Of a DNA stretch of 64,000 bases, positions 1 through 9,450 are shown piece after piece. The notes under the pieces are model-generated. The model was not told the origin of the DNA. It searched no databases and saw nothing but the letters and a program-made list of their open reading frames with translations. The stretch comes from Vulcanimicrobiota bacterium. Lineage in GTDB: Bacteria; Vulcanimicrobiota; Vulcanimicrobiia; Eremiobacterales; Eremiobacteraceae. The stretch covers positions 62,001-126,000 of the forward strand of contig JAFAKE010000068.1 of assembly GCA_019235715.1 (NCBI GenBank), given 5' to 3'. Numbering within the stretch: the first letter of the stretch is position 1; each line of letters starts with the position of its first letter. Position numbers and translations under genes: made by a program.

Positions 1-1113
1 TTCCATGCGCACCCGGAGCTCGGCTTTGAAGAAGTGCGCACCGCCGGCATCGTTGCCGAACGCCTGCGCGCGCTCGGCTACCAGGTGCGCACCGGCGTCG
101 GTCAGACCGGTGTTTTGGGCATTCTGCGCTCGCAGCGCCCCGGCAAGACAATCTTGTTGCGTGCGGACATGGACTGTCTTCCGATCGACGAACGCAGCGG
201 CGTCGAGTTCTCCTCGACCGTCGCAGGCAAGATGCACGCGTGCGGCCATGACGGACACACGGCGATGCTGCTCGGCGCGGCGCAGATGATCATGGAGCGG
301 CGCGATCTCATCCACGGCACCATCGTGCTGTGCTTCCAACCTGCGGAGGAAGGCAAAGGCGGCGCGCGCGCGATGATCGAGGACGGCGCGCTCGACGATC
401 CCGCAGTCGATCGGGTCTACGGCCTCCATCTGACCTCGCTGTATCCCACGGGCCAAGTTTTGGTGCGCCCCGGACCGGTGATGGCCTCAAGCGATTCCAT
501 CGAAGTGACGATCCGCGGCCGCGGCGGTCATGGGGCCGCACCGCATCAGACCGTCGATCCCATCGTGACCTCCGCGTATTTCATCGCGCAGTTGCAATCG
601 GTCGCAAGCCGCAACGTCGATCCGACAGAACCGGCAGTGGTGACCATCGGCGCCATTCACGGTGGCACGATCCACAATGTGATCCCTGACAGCGTCGACT
701 TGCTGGGCACCGTGCGCGCGTTCTCGGAGGCCGAGCGGGCGGCGATGAAGCCGCGCATCGAGCGCGTGCTCTCCGGCTGCTGCGACGCCGCGGGCGCGGG
801 CTACGATTACCGGTATATCGACCGCTATCCGATCACGGTCAACGACGAGAAGGAAGCCGGGTACGTGCACCAGCTGGCGGTGCGCACGCTGGGAGAGCGA
901 CGGCTTGGGCATTTGGCGATGACGATGGGCGCGGAAGATTTCTCGTTCATGCTGCAGCGCAGGCCCGGCTGCTTCTTCTTCCTCGGCTCGCAGTCAGACG
1001 AGCGCACGGCCGTGCCGCATCACAACGCCCGCTTCGCGATCGACGAGCGCTGTCTGGCGACCGGCGTGCAGATGATGACGGCGCTCGCGCTGGACGCGCC
1101 GCAAAGACCCTAG
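1..1113 (+). CDS. M20-family amidohydrolase/peptidase (hippurate hydrolase-like), 5' end outside window
   Basis: Frame is open from base 1 (FHAHPELGFEEVRTAGI...); motifs RADMDCLPI, HACGHDGHTAMLLGAA, GAEDFSFM. Confidence 0.9.
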   Translation, partial: FHAHPELGFEEVRTAGIVAERLRALGYQVRTGVGQTGVLGILRSQRPGKTILLRADMDCLPIDERSGVEFSSTVAGKMHACGHDGHTAMLLGAAQMIMERRDLIHGTIVLCFQPAEEGKGGARAMIEDGALDDPAVDRVYGLHLTSLYPTGQVLVRPGPVMASSDSIEVTIRGRGGHGAAPHQTVDPIVTSAYFIAQLQSVASRNVDPTEPAVVTIGAIHGGTIHNVIPDSVDLLGTVRAFSEAERAAMKPRIERVLSGCCDAAGAGYDYRYIDRYPITVNDEKEAGYVHQLAVRTLGERRLGHLAMTMGAEDFSFMLQRRPGCFFFLGSQSDERTAVPHHNARFAIDERCLATGVQMMTALALDAPQRP

Positions 1114-1154
1114 CGCTCGCAAGACGTCGCGCTCTGGACAACGAATGGACCTGC

Positions 1155-1937
1155 ATGGCGCGTGCCTTGACGGACGCTGACTTTATTTATCGCCGGCCGG
1201 CTCACGGGTTTCCTCATGTCGTGCTGCTCCCGGGTTTGGTCGCCGGCAAGTGGATGTGGGAGCCGACGCTGCATGCGCTCCACGAAGCAGGGTACGGGTA
1301 TCTGACGCTGGTCGGCCCGATGGCCGGCGAGCACGATCGAGCCGAACCGATCACCGGCACCGTCATCGAGTTGATGGACCGTTGCGGCATTGGGTCGGCG
1401 GCACTGGTCGGCGGCTCGTTCGGTTCGCTCATCGCGCTCGACTGTGCGCTGCGCTTTCCCCAACGCGCGAGCATGGTCGCCCTGTCGGGCGCTCCCGGCA
1501 TGTTCACCGCACGCGACGTCGCTGCGCCGTTCAAAGGAAAAGCGACGCGCACGTTCGGCAATGCGCTTGTCGACCGGCTCTTCTTCGATCGCCGCTGCGC
1601 TCCCGAATACGGCGTGAACGAGACGATGATGCTGTTCCAAGATCAGCGTCGTTTGGCGGTCGCCGCGCGCCTCATGCGCGAAAGCAACCATTACGATTAT
1701 GCGGCGGCGCTTTCCAAGATCGATGCGCGCGTGCTGATGATCTGGGGCGCGGACGACTGCATCAGCCCGTGCAGGCTGTGGGAATCGCACCTCGCACCGA
1801 GCGCGCGGCGTGGCATGTTCTTCAAGATCCAGCGCTGCGGCCACGTTCCGATGATCGAGCGGCCGCGCATCTTCAACGCGCTATTGATGGACCAGCTCGC
1901 ATCGGCGCCGCTCGGACGATTCGGGCACACGAGCTAG
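1155..1937 (+). CDS. alpha/beta hydrolase
   Basis: GGSFGSLIALDCALRFP nucleophile elbow; C-terminal GADDCISP and CGHVPMIERP. Confidence 0.85.
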   Translation: MARALTDADFIYRRPAHGFPHVVLLPGLVAGKWMWEPTLHALHEAGYGYLTLVGPMAGEHDRAEPITGTVIELMDRCGIGSAALVGGSFGSLIALDCALRFPQRASMVALSGAPGMFTARDVAAPFKGKATRTFGNALVDRLFFDRRCAPEYGVNETMMLFQDQRRLAVAARLMRESNHYDYAAALSKIDARVLMIWGADDCISPCRLWESHLAPSARRGMFFKIQRCGHVPMIERPRIFNALLMDQLASAPLGRFGHTS

Positions 1938-1940
1938 CGC

Positions 1941-2627
1941 TTACTCGCGCAAAAAGCCGTCTTCGATATTCAACACGCGGTCGGCGACTTCGACGATGCG
2001 CGGATCGTGCGTCACGGTGATCACCGTACAGCCGTGCGACTTCGCGAGCTCGCGCAGCATCAGCGTGATGTGCTTGCCGTTATCGGAGTCGAGCGACGCG
2101 GTAGGCTCATCGGCCATGATCAACCGCGGCGCCCCGGCAAGGGCGCGGGCGATGGCGACGCGCTGCTTTTCGCCCGCCGAGAGATCGGCCGGCGCGCGCT
2201 CGCACTTGTCGCCAAGCCCCACTTCGTCGAGCAGTCCGCAGGCGCGCTCGCGGCCCTCTGACGCCTTCACGCCTTTGAGCGAGAGCGCGAGCTGCACGTT
2301 CTCGCGCGCGCTCAGCGCGCCGAATAGATTAAATCCCTGGAACACGAAGCCGACGTTGTGCAAGCGGAACTCGGCGAGCGTGCGCCGATTCAGCCGCGTC
2401 AGCTCGACGCCCGCCACGACGACCGCGCCCGAGGTCGGCGTCAAGATGCCGCCAAGAATCGAAAGCAGCGTCGTCTTGCCGGATCCGGACGGCCCCATCA
2501 AGAGCAGAAATTCACCGGCCGGCACGTCGAGCGAGACCCCGCGTAGCGCCTCGACGCGCGTCGAGCCGATGCGGTACGTCATGCGCACGTTGCGCACCGC
2601 CACCGCCAGCGGCGCCCGCACGCTCAT
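1941..2627 (-). CDS. ABC transporter ATP-binding protein (LolD/MacB/DevA-like)
   Basis: Walker A GPSGSGKTT, signature LSAGEKQRVAIARAL, Walker B LIMADEPTASLD. Confidence 0.92.
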   Translation of the reverse strand: MSVRAPLAVAVRNVRMTYRIGSTRVEALRGVSLDVPAGEFLLLMGPSGSGKTTLLSILGGILTPTSGAVVVAGVELTRLNRRTLAEFRLHNVGFVFQGFNLFGALSARENVQLALSLKGVKASEGRERACGLLDEVGLGDKCERAPADLSAGEKQRVAIARALAGAPRLIMADEPTASLDSDNGKHITLMLRELAKSHGCTVITVTHDPRIVEVADRVLNIEDGFLRE

Positions 2628-3943
2628 GCGCGGAACACCAGCGCGGGATCGACGCGCAGCGCGCGCTGCACCGCGAAGACGCCCGACGCGATACACATCG
2701 CGGTGATGATAACCAGCGTCAAGCCCGCGCTGCCGGGCGTGATGAGGATGATGACGCCGCGCGTCGCAAACGCCCAGTTCGCGATGATCGCGCTGAGAAT
2801 GATGCCTGGTATGAATCCGAGCAAAGCCATGATCGTCGCCTGTTCGGCGACGACCGCATAGAAGAGCGAATCCGGGGCGCCGATCGCGCGCAACGTTCCG
2901 TACTCGCGGATGTGCTCGACGACCGACGTGTACAGGATCTGTCCTGCCACGGTGACGCCGACGACGAGTCCGACGATCGCGATCAAGCCGAGGATGAAGC
3001 CGATGTTCGTGCGCTTGATCCAGTAGTTCGACGTGCGGTTCTCCATTTCGGTCTTCGTGTACGCCGCGGTGCCGCGCAATTCGCTCGTCAACCGCCCCTT
3101 GAGCGCGTCAAGATCGGTGTGCGGCTGCGCTTGCACCATGATGTAGCTGATGTCGTCGCCGGGGTCGAGCGTGCCGGCATCCTCAGGGCGCACAGCCGCC
3201 GGCTTAGGCGCCGGCGTGGGTTTCGGCGCGGGCACGATGCCTTGCTCGATGAGGTAATGCTCGATGTCCAGCGCGTTGAGATAACGCGCGAGTTCGTCCG
3301 GGTCCAATACAGACTTGGCCGCGCTGATGTCCGACGCAGTCCCGGTTCCGACCGCAGGTTCTAGATAGGACTTGGCGTTGCGCAGCGACGCGAAGATGAA
3401 CGTCGCCGACACGACCGGCTGCGCGCCGTGCGTGAGTCCGACCACGCGCACGTCGTGATTGCCGATGGAGCCGGAACCGCCCACGCCGTCGATGCCGAGG
3501 TTGCCCAGCTTGCTGTCGTCGACGAGCGCCGAATCCGGTGCGTTCAGCCGCGCGAGCTCATCGGATGACACGTTGCCGGGCGACCATAGCTCGCCGTTCG
3601 GGTCGAAGCCGATCACGCGGATATATTCGAGCTTGTGTCCGGCGCCGCGCCATGCCGACGTCTTGAGAAATAGCGCTTCAGCGCGCTGCACGCCCGTCAC
3701 GGTGCGCGCGCGTGCGACCGCGTCGTAGCGTAGCGGCACGGTGAGTTCGAAGTACGGCATGCCGCGCGCCGAAACCCAGACGTCCGCGCGCGATTCCTGG
3801 ATCGGCAAGATCGTCGACTTGATGAAGCCGAGATAGATGCCGGCCTCGATCGCGATCAGGCCGACGGCGAACGCGACGCCCGCCTGCGCCACGAGAAAGC
3901 GCGGCACGTCCTTGAACAACGTCTTGCGGCCGAGCGGCACCAT
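2624..3943 (-). CDS. ABC transporter permease (FtsX/DevC-like)
   Basis: N-terminal TM, large periplasmic domain, C-terminal TM cluster; 4-nt overlap with the ATPase gene. Confidence 0.85.
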   Translation of the reverse strand: MVPLGRKTLFKDVPRFLVAQAGVAFAVGLIAIEAGIYLGFIKSTILPIQESRADVWVSARGMPYFELTVPLRYDAVARARTVTGVQRAEALFLKTSAWRGAGHKLEYIRVIGFDPNGELWSPGNVSSDELARLNAPDSALVDDSKLGNLGIDGVGGSGSIGNHDVRVVGLTHGAQPVVSATFIFASLRNAKSYLEPAVGTGTASDISAAKSVLDPDELARYLNALDIEHYLIEQGIVPAPKPTPAPKPAAVRPEDAGTLDPGDDISYIMVQAQPHTDLDALKGRLTSELRGTAAYTKTEMENRTSNYWIKRTNIGFILGLIAIVGLVVGVTVAGQILYTSVVEHIREYGTLRAIGAPDSLFYAVVAEQATIMALLGFIPGIILSAIIANWAFATRGVIILITPGSAGLTLVIITAMCIASGVFAVQRALRVDPALVFRA

Positions 3944-3956
3944 CAGCGCGCCGCGC

Positions 3957-4886
3957 TCAGCTCTTCAGATACTTCGCGAACCACGCCAGCGTGCGCGTCC
4001 AGGAATCGGTGGCTGCCGATGGGACATACGATGCGCGCGTGTCGTCGAAAAACGCGTGGCCGGCCTCATCGTAGATCTTCACGTCATTGGGCACTGTCAG
4101 GCGCTTGGCCATCTCGCGCACGTCGTCGGCGAGAATGCCCGTATCGCGCGCGCCGTAGTTGCCCATCATCGGCACGCGCACTTTATCGGTCCACGCCAGC
4201 GCCATGTCCGTGATGGGACCGTCGTCGCTCTGGCCCCAGCGGACTTTGCCGTAGAAGATGTCCGCGCAATCGAAGTTCGCATCGTCGACGGCTGCGCGGA
4301 TCGCGATCGCCCCGCCCATGCAAAAACCCATGACGCCGACCTTCGGTGGGCGCTGCTCCTGCGCCGCGTTCGCCCGCGTGCGGATCCATGTCGCACCCGC
4401 GGCGATGTCGCCATCGACTTGGGCGTCGACGAGCGCGTCGATGAATGGACGGAAGAGAGAAAAGTCCGTCACGCCATCGCCCGACGGAACGTTCTTCGAA
4501 CGCGCGAAGAGGTCGGGCGCGATCGCGACGTAGCCCTCTTTCGCCAAGCGGCGCACCGTATCGCGGATCTGCGCGTCGACACCCCACGCATGCTGGCACA
4601 CGACGACGCCGGGCGTCGTCTGCGTCACGTTCTTCGGATAAGCGGCGTACGCCGAGATCGGCTGGTCGGGGCGCGGCAGCATGACGCGCTCGACCTTGAT
4701 CGCGGGATCGTGTTCTGAGACGAACGGCGCGTGCGGCTGACCCAGCGTCTCGCCGGCAAGCGCCGCCGCTGCGCCGCCTGCCGTTGCCGCGCTCGCGGCC
4801 GCCGCGCTCGCGCTCAATCCGATGAACGCTCTGCGATTGAGCTCTAACGCGGTTGCGGCCGCCGGGTCGATGTGCTCGGTCATCAT
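3957..4886 (-). CDS. dienelactone hydrolase family protein with Tat/Sec-type N-terminus
   Basis: GVVVCQHAWGVDAQIRDTVRRLAKEGYVAIAPDLFAR, VGVMGFCMGG, DEAGHAFFDD. Confidence 0.88.
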   Translation of the reverse strand: MMTEHIDPAAATALELNRRAFIGLSASAAAASAATAGGAAAALAGETLGQPHAPFVSEHDPAIKVERVMLPRPDQPISAYAAYPKNVTQTTPGVVVCQHAWGVDAQIRDTVRRLAKEGYVAIAPDLFARSKNVPSGDGVTDFSLFRPFIDALVDAQVDGDIAAGATWIRTRANAAQEQRPPKVGVMGFCMGGAIAIRAAVDDANFDCADIFYGKVRWGQSDDGPITDMALAWTDKVRVPMMGNYGARDTGILADDVREMAKRLTVPNDVKIYDEAGHAFFDDTRASYVPSAATDSWTRTLAWFAKYLKS

Positions 4887-5500
4887 GTACCCTTCATGGT
4901 GCGTGCGAAGGCGGCAAGTCCTTCGAGCAGCGCGCGCATGTCCGCCTTCACCTGCTCGTCGGTCAGCGTGCCGGAAGCATCAAAACGCTCGGCCGCACGC
5001 GACACGTGCACCATCGGCTCATCGAGCACGTGCATTCCGGTGAAGACGAAGACGGGAAGCAGCGCGATCTTGGCCCGCGCCGTGCCGAAATAACCGGACG
5101 AGCAGCCGGCCAAGCCGACCGCTTTGTCATCGAGGCACGAATCGTCGGGTGGCCGCGACGCCCAGTCGATGACGTTCTTGGTGACGCCTGACATCGACCA
5201 GTTGTATTCGGGCGTGATGATAAGCAGCGCATCGGCGGCGCGGATCGCCTCGCGCATGCGCGCGACCGGCGGCGGCGGCGGATCCTCAATGTCGGCGTTG
5301 AACAGCGGAATGTCGCTGATGTCGATTTCGGCGACGCTGACGCCGGCCGGCGCGAGCGCTTGCGCGTTGCGCAGCAACATCTTATTATACGAACCCGCAC
5401 GCAGGCTGCCCGCAAACGCGGCGATGGTCAGCGCTGCATTCAGCTGCGCGCTCAGCGCTTCAGACTCTCGCTCGCGCGCGCGCAGTGGTCGCCCACACAT
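4883..5500 (-). CDS. NADPH-dependent FMN reductase-like flavoprotein
   Basis: FAGSLRAGSYNKMLLRNA and PEYNWSMSGVTKNVIDWASR; start codon uncertain. Confidence 0.88.
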   Translation of the reverse strand: MCGRPLRARERESEALSAQLNAALTIAAFAGSLRAGSYNKMLLRNAQALAPAGVSVAEIDISDIPLFNADIEDPPPPPVARMREAIRAADALLIITPEYNWSMSGVTKNVIDWASRPPDDSCLDDKAVGLAGCSSGYFGTARAKIALLPVFVFTGMHVLDEPMVHVSRAAERFDASGTLTDEQVKADMRALLEGLAAFARTMKGT

Positions 5501-6254
5501 AGATGCCGTCGAGCACGAGCCGCTCGTCTTTGACGTCGAAGATGTCCGTGTGCGGCACGATAAGGTCGGCGAGGCCGCCCGTGGCGATCGTCAACGCGCG
5601 TTCGCCCATCTCCGATGTCATACGCTCGACGATGTGCTCTACCTGGCCGACGTATCCGAAGATGATGCCCGACTGCAGGGCGGTCGCGGTGTCGGTGCCG
5701 ATCGCGGCAGGGGGCTTGACCAGCGGCACGTCCATAAGCTTGGCCGCGCGCCCGATGAGGGCGTCGACCGACACTTCGATGCCCGGAGCGATCGCGGTGC
5801 CAAGATATTCCCCGCGCCGCGAAACGGCGCCAAAGGTCGTCGCCGTGCCGAACTGCACGATGATGAGCGGCGCTGCGTGCTTGGACAGCGCGCCGATGGC
5901 GCCGCCGATAAGATCCGCGCCTAATTCGCCCGCGTGCTGCGTCTTGACCGGCACGATGGCCTGCCGCGCGGCCGACAAGAATTCAGGCCGCACGCCGAAG
6001 TAGCGCGTCGACATGTCGGACAGCGCCCGGTACAGCGGCGGCACGACGCTGGCGACGGCGACTCGTTTGACCGCCGATCTCGACACCGAGTTGAGGCGCA
6101 GCATCGAATCGACGTGTGCCGCCAAGTCGTCGCCGGTCTGGCGGCGTTGCGTGATCGAGCGCCAGCTGTGGACCAGCGTGCCGGCCGCTGCTCCTTCGAG
6201 TTCGAAAAGGCCGAACTTGACGTTGGTGTTGCCGACCTCGATCGCCAGCAGCAT
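5460..6254 (-). CDS. coaX: type III pantothenate kinase
   Basis: MLLAIEVGNTNVKFGLFE; LGADLIGGAIGA; FGTATTFGAVS. Confidence 0.93.
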   Translation of the reverse strand: MLLAIEVGNTNVKFGLFELEGAAAGTLVHSWRSITQRRQTGDDLAAHVDSMLRLNSVSRSAVKRVAVASVVPPLYRALSDMSTRYFGVRPEFLSAARQAIVPVKTQHAGELGADLIGGAIGALSKHAAPLIIVQFGTATTFGAVSRRGEYLGTAIAPGIEVSVDALIGRAAKLMDVPLVKPPAAIGTDTATALQSGIIFGYVGQVEHIVERMTSEMGERALTIATGGLADLIVPHTDIFDVKDERLVLDGIYVWATTARARARV

Positions 6255-6258
6255 CGCG

Positions 6259-7482
6259 TCAGCGCGCGCTCTCGCGCAGCGTGCTCGCGAGGTCGAGGAC
6301 GGCGGCCGCGACATCGGTCTTCGCGCGCCGCCCGAGCACGCGCCGGCCGCCGGGCCACAGCAGCGTCGCTTCGCTGTCGTCGCCGCCGTACGCGGAGCCT
6401 TCGCCGCCGATCGGATTAGCGACGATCGCGTCGAGGTTCTTCCTTTGCAACTTGTCGAGCGCGTTTTGTTCGACGCGTTCGGATTCGGCTGCGAAGCCGA
6501 TCACGAGACAGCCCTGCGGACGGTGCTGTGACACCTCTGCGATGATGTCGGGATTGCGCGCCAGCCGGATCTCCGGCCACGCGTCTTCCTTCTTCACCTT
6601 CTGCGCGACGACGGTCTCGGGCCTGAAGTCCGCGACCGCCGCCGAGCCGATGAACAGCGTCGTGCCCGGTAGATGTTCCAATACCGCGGCGTGCATCTCG
6701 CGCGCGCTCGTCACGCGGATCACCTCGACGTTGGCCGGATTGCGCAGTTCCGTCGGACCGGTCACGAGCGTGACGCGCGCACCGCGCGCCGCAGCTTCGG
6801 AAGCGAGCGCAAAGCCCATGCGGCCGGTCGACGGGTTAGTGAGAAAGCGTGCGGGGTCTGCGAATTCGCGCGTCGGGCCGGCGGTGATAAGCACGTGCTC
6901 GCTGCGCAGCTGCTGCGTGCGCGCAAGGACGCGGCGCACTGCCGCGACGATATCATCATCGCTGGCCAGACGTCCGCTGCCGACCTCGCCGCACGCCAAG
7001 AATCCCGCTCCAGGCTCGACGAACTCCAGACCGCGCGCTTGCAGCGTCGCGATGTTCGCTTGCGTCGGCGCCGCCTCGAGCATCGCGGTGTTCATAGCCG
7101 GCGCCACGATGACGGGCTTGCGCGTCGCGAGCACGCACGTGGTGAGCAAGTCGTCGGCGATGCCGTGCGCGAGTTTGGCGATCGTGTTGGCCGTCGCGTT
7201 CAGCACGAGCATCAGATCGCTCTTGCGCACGAGGCCGATGTGCGCGATGTCCCACGTCGACCCGGCAGCGAACATGTCGGTGTGCACGTCGTTGTTGGAG
7301 AGCGCTTGAAAGGTCAGCGGCGTCACGAATTTCGTCGCCGCTTCCGTCATGATGACGTGTACGTCCGCGCCGGCTTGGCGCAGCGTGCTGACGATGCCGG
7401 CGCACTTGTAAGCCGCGATGCCGCCGCACACGCCGACGAGCAGTGTCGAGCCGGAGAGATCGCGCGCTTCTTTCGAATTCAT
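6259..7482 (-). CDS. coaBC: bifunctional phosphopantothenoylcysteine decarboxylase / phosphopantothenate-cysteine ligase
   Basis: LLVGVCGGIAAYKCAGIVSTLRQAGADVHVIMTEAATKFVTPLTF; VLITAGPTREFADPARFLTNPSTGRMGFALASEA. Confidence 0.95.
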   Translation of the reverse strand: MNSKEARDLSGSTLLVGVCGGIAAYKCAGIVSTLRQAGADVHVIMTEAATKFVTPLTFQALSNNDVHTDMFAAGSTWDIAHIGLVRKSDLMLVLNATANTIAKLAHGIADDLLTTCVLATRKPVIVAPAMNTAMLEAAPTQANIATLQARGLEFVEPGAGFLACGEVGSGRLASDDDIVAAVRRVLARTQQLRSEHVLITAGPTREFADPARFLTNPSTGRMGFALASEAAARGARVTLVTGPTELRNPANVEVIRVTSAREMHAAVLEHLPGTTLFIGSAAVADFRPETVVAQKVKKEDAWPEIRLARNPDIIAEVSQHRPQGCLVIGFAAESERVEQNALDKLQRKNLDAIVANPIGGEGSAYGGDDSEATLLWPGGRRVLGRRAKTDVAAAVLDLASTLRESAR

Positions 7483-7484
7483 TG

Positions 7485-8321
7485 TCAGGGCGTCTGCACT
7501 TCCACGTTGTCGATCAGGCGCGTCGAACCCGCAAAGGCAGCTCCGACGGCGAGCAGCGCCGCCTTACCCGGCGCCGTGCGCAGCGGCTCGAAGACGGCGG
7601 GGTCGACGACCGCAAGATAGTCCATCTTCAAGGGCGGCAGAGCGGCTTCCGCCTGCGCTACGGCTGCACAGACGTCGCGTTGTCCGCCTTCGAGCGCGTG
7701 CGCGATCTGCACGAGCGCGGCGTGCAAGTGCGGCGCTGCAGCGCGCTGTGCGTCGTCGAGATATGCGTTGCGAGACGAAAGAGCCAATCCGTCAGGCTCG
7801 CGTACCGTCGGACATGCGGCGACGCGCACCGGAACGTCCAGATCGCGCACCATGCGCGTGACGACCGCCAACTGCTGCGCATCCTTTTGGCCGAAGTAGG
7901 CGACGTCCGGCGTGACTATGTTGAAGAGCTTGAGCACGACGGTCGCGACGCCGGTGAAAAAGCCGGGGCGGCGATCGCCTTCCAGATACGTGGCGAGAGA
8001 GCCGGGCACAACGCTGAACTGCGCGCCTGGCGGATACATCTCGGCGCGTTGCGGCGCGAAAAGCACGTCGACCCCCGCGCGCGCGAGCGCTTGTGCGTCG
8101 CGGTCCGGCGTACGCGGATAGCGTTCGAAATCCTCGTTGGGACCGAACTGCAGAGGATTGACGAAGATCGAGGCGACGACCGTCGCGCATTCCGTGCGCG
8201 CGCGCTCGACCAGCGAGAGATGACCGGCGTGCAACGCGCCCATCGTGGGAATGAAACCGAGCGTGCCCGACAGCGAGCGCCGTACGCGGCGCATGTCAGC
8301 GACCGTCGCAACCGTCCGCAT
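7485..8321 (-). CDS. panC: pantothenate synthetase
   Basis: LGFIPTMGALHAGHLSLVERAR; VNPLQFGPNEDFERYPRTPDRD; YFGQKDAQQLAVV. Confidence 0.95.
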   Translation of the reverse strand: MRTVATVADMRRVRRSLSGTLGFIPTMGALHAGHLSLVERARTECATVVASIFVNPLQFGPNEDFERYPRTPDRDAQALARAGVDVLFAPQRAEMYPPGAQFSVVPGSLATYLEGDRRPGFFTGVATVVLKLFNIVTPDVAYFGQKDAQQLAVVTRMVRDLDVPVRVAACPTVREPDGLALSSRNAYLDDAQRAAAPHLHAALVQIAHALEGGQRDVCAAVAQAEAALPPLKMDYLAVVDPAVFEPLRTAPGKAALLAVGAAFAGSTRLIDNVEVQTP

Positions 8322-8331
8322 CGCAGTGTCG

Positions 8332-8736
8332 CTACGCCGGTGCGGCCAACTCGAGCACGCGCAGCATTGTGCGCCCGACCACAAACGGCTGGCCAACAGT
8401 GATGATCACACTTCCGTCGATCGCGTGGCCGTCGACATACGTCCCATTGCTGCTGCCAAGGTCGGTCAAGCGCAGGCCTGTGAGGTCTGCGCACACTTGC
8501 GCGTGGGTTCGTGAAACTGTGCGGTCGGTCGGCACGACGGCCTGGACTGCCGACGCATCTCTGCCGATATTGATGCTCTGTTCGAACGGCCAGATCTTTC
8601 CGTCGAACGGCCCGTTCATCGCCTCGATCGCGAACATGTCGGCGCCCGCTTTTCGCGCCGCCGGCGCACGGCTCCCGCGCTGAAAGCGCGCGCAAAAGCG
8701 CGTTGCGCCAGGGACGTCACATCTTGTGTGTGCCAT
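8332..8736 (-). CDS. FHA domain protein
   Basis: NIGRDASAVQAVVPTDRTVSRTHAQV...LTDLGSSNGTYVDG. Confidence 0.85.
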   Translation of the reverse strand: MAHTRCDVPGATRFCARFQRGSRAPAARKAGADMFAIEAMNGPFDGKIWPFEQSINIGRDASAVQAVVPTDRTVSRTHAQVCADLTGLRLTDLGSSNGTYVDGHAIDGSVIITVGQPFVVGRTMLRVLELAAPA

Positions 8737-8856
8737 AATACCGCGCTCAAGTGGCCAGTTGGGGTGGCCGATAGTTAGGGTATAAGGGCGACGCCGCCAA
8801 GGAGCAGGCGGCCGGCTCTGGGCCCAAACTTCAAAACGGGCGGAGCGAAACTGGGA

Positions 8857-9078
8857 GTGGACAACTCAAGCGTGAAAGATCTGCAATCGGAACTTGTCGA
8901 TATTGACGCAGACGCACTGCGCGAGGCAGAGCGCGTGTTCGCGCAAGGCATCTTGGACACGATGCCGGGGAAGTCGGTGGCACGAGCTTCCTATGAAGAA
9001 ACACGCGTCGTCCTCACGATGACGGACGGCACCGAATACTACTTCTACGGGTTCTTGGGCGAGTCAGGTCTTCGGTAG
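8857..9078 (+). CDS. small conserved-looking protein, function unknown
   Basis: 73-aa ORF following a non-coding gap; convergent 15-nt overlap with the PilZ gene. Confidence 0.5.
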   Translation: MDNSSVKDLQSELVDIDADALREAERVFAQGILDTMPGKSVARASYEETRVVLTMTDGTEYYFYGFLGESGLR

Positions 9079-9414
9079 TACGTTCGCGTCAACGAAGTCG
9101 GCGATAGCGCGCCGGTCTTCCGGGTCTATCGACGTGAACGCGATTCCATGATGGAACGTCTTCTCGGCGCCGAGGAACGCGCTTAGCACTGCGCGCCCGC
9201 GCACGCGGATCGCGCTCGCTTGGCCGGGTAGGCGGAACTTGATGTCGAGCGTCGCGCGCGGCGGCACGTCGAAGGGCGCGACCAGGCGCATCCCGCCGGC
9301 GCCCAAATCGAGCACCGAGCCCGCGCGCGCCGTCGCGTCGCCTTCCAATGAGAATTCGACCGGCAGCGATACCGGAACGCGCACGTACTGACGCCTATGC
9401 AGGTCACCCGTCAT
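9064..9414 (-). CDS. PilZ domain protein (putative c-di-GMP binding)
   Basis: RRQYVRVPVSLPVEFSLEG...VLDLGAGGMRLVAPFDVPPRATLDIKFRLPG. Confidence 0.85.
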   Translation of the reverse strand: MTGDLHRRQYVRVPVSLPVEFSLEGDATARAGSVLDLGAGGMRLVAPFDVPPRATLDIKFRLPGQASAIRVRGRAVLSAFLGAEKTFHHGIAFTSIDPEDRRAIADFVDANVLPKT

Positions 9415-9450
9415 GGCGCGACTATTCGGTTTTCCACGGGCAAAACGCCT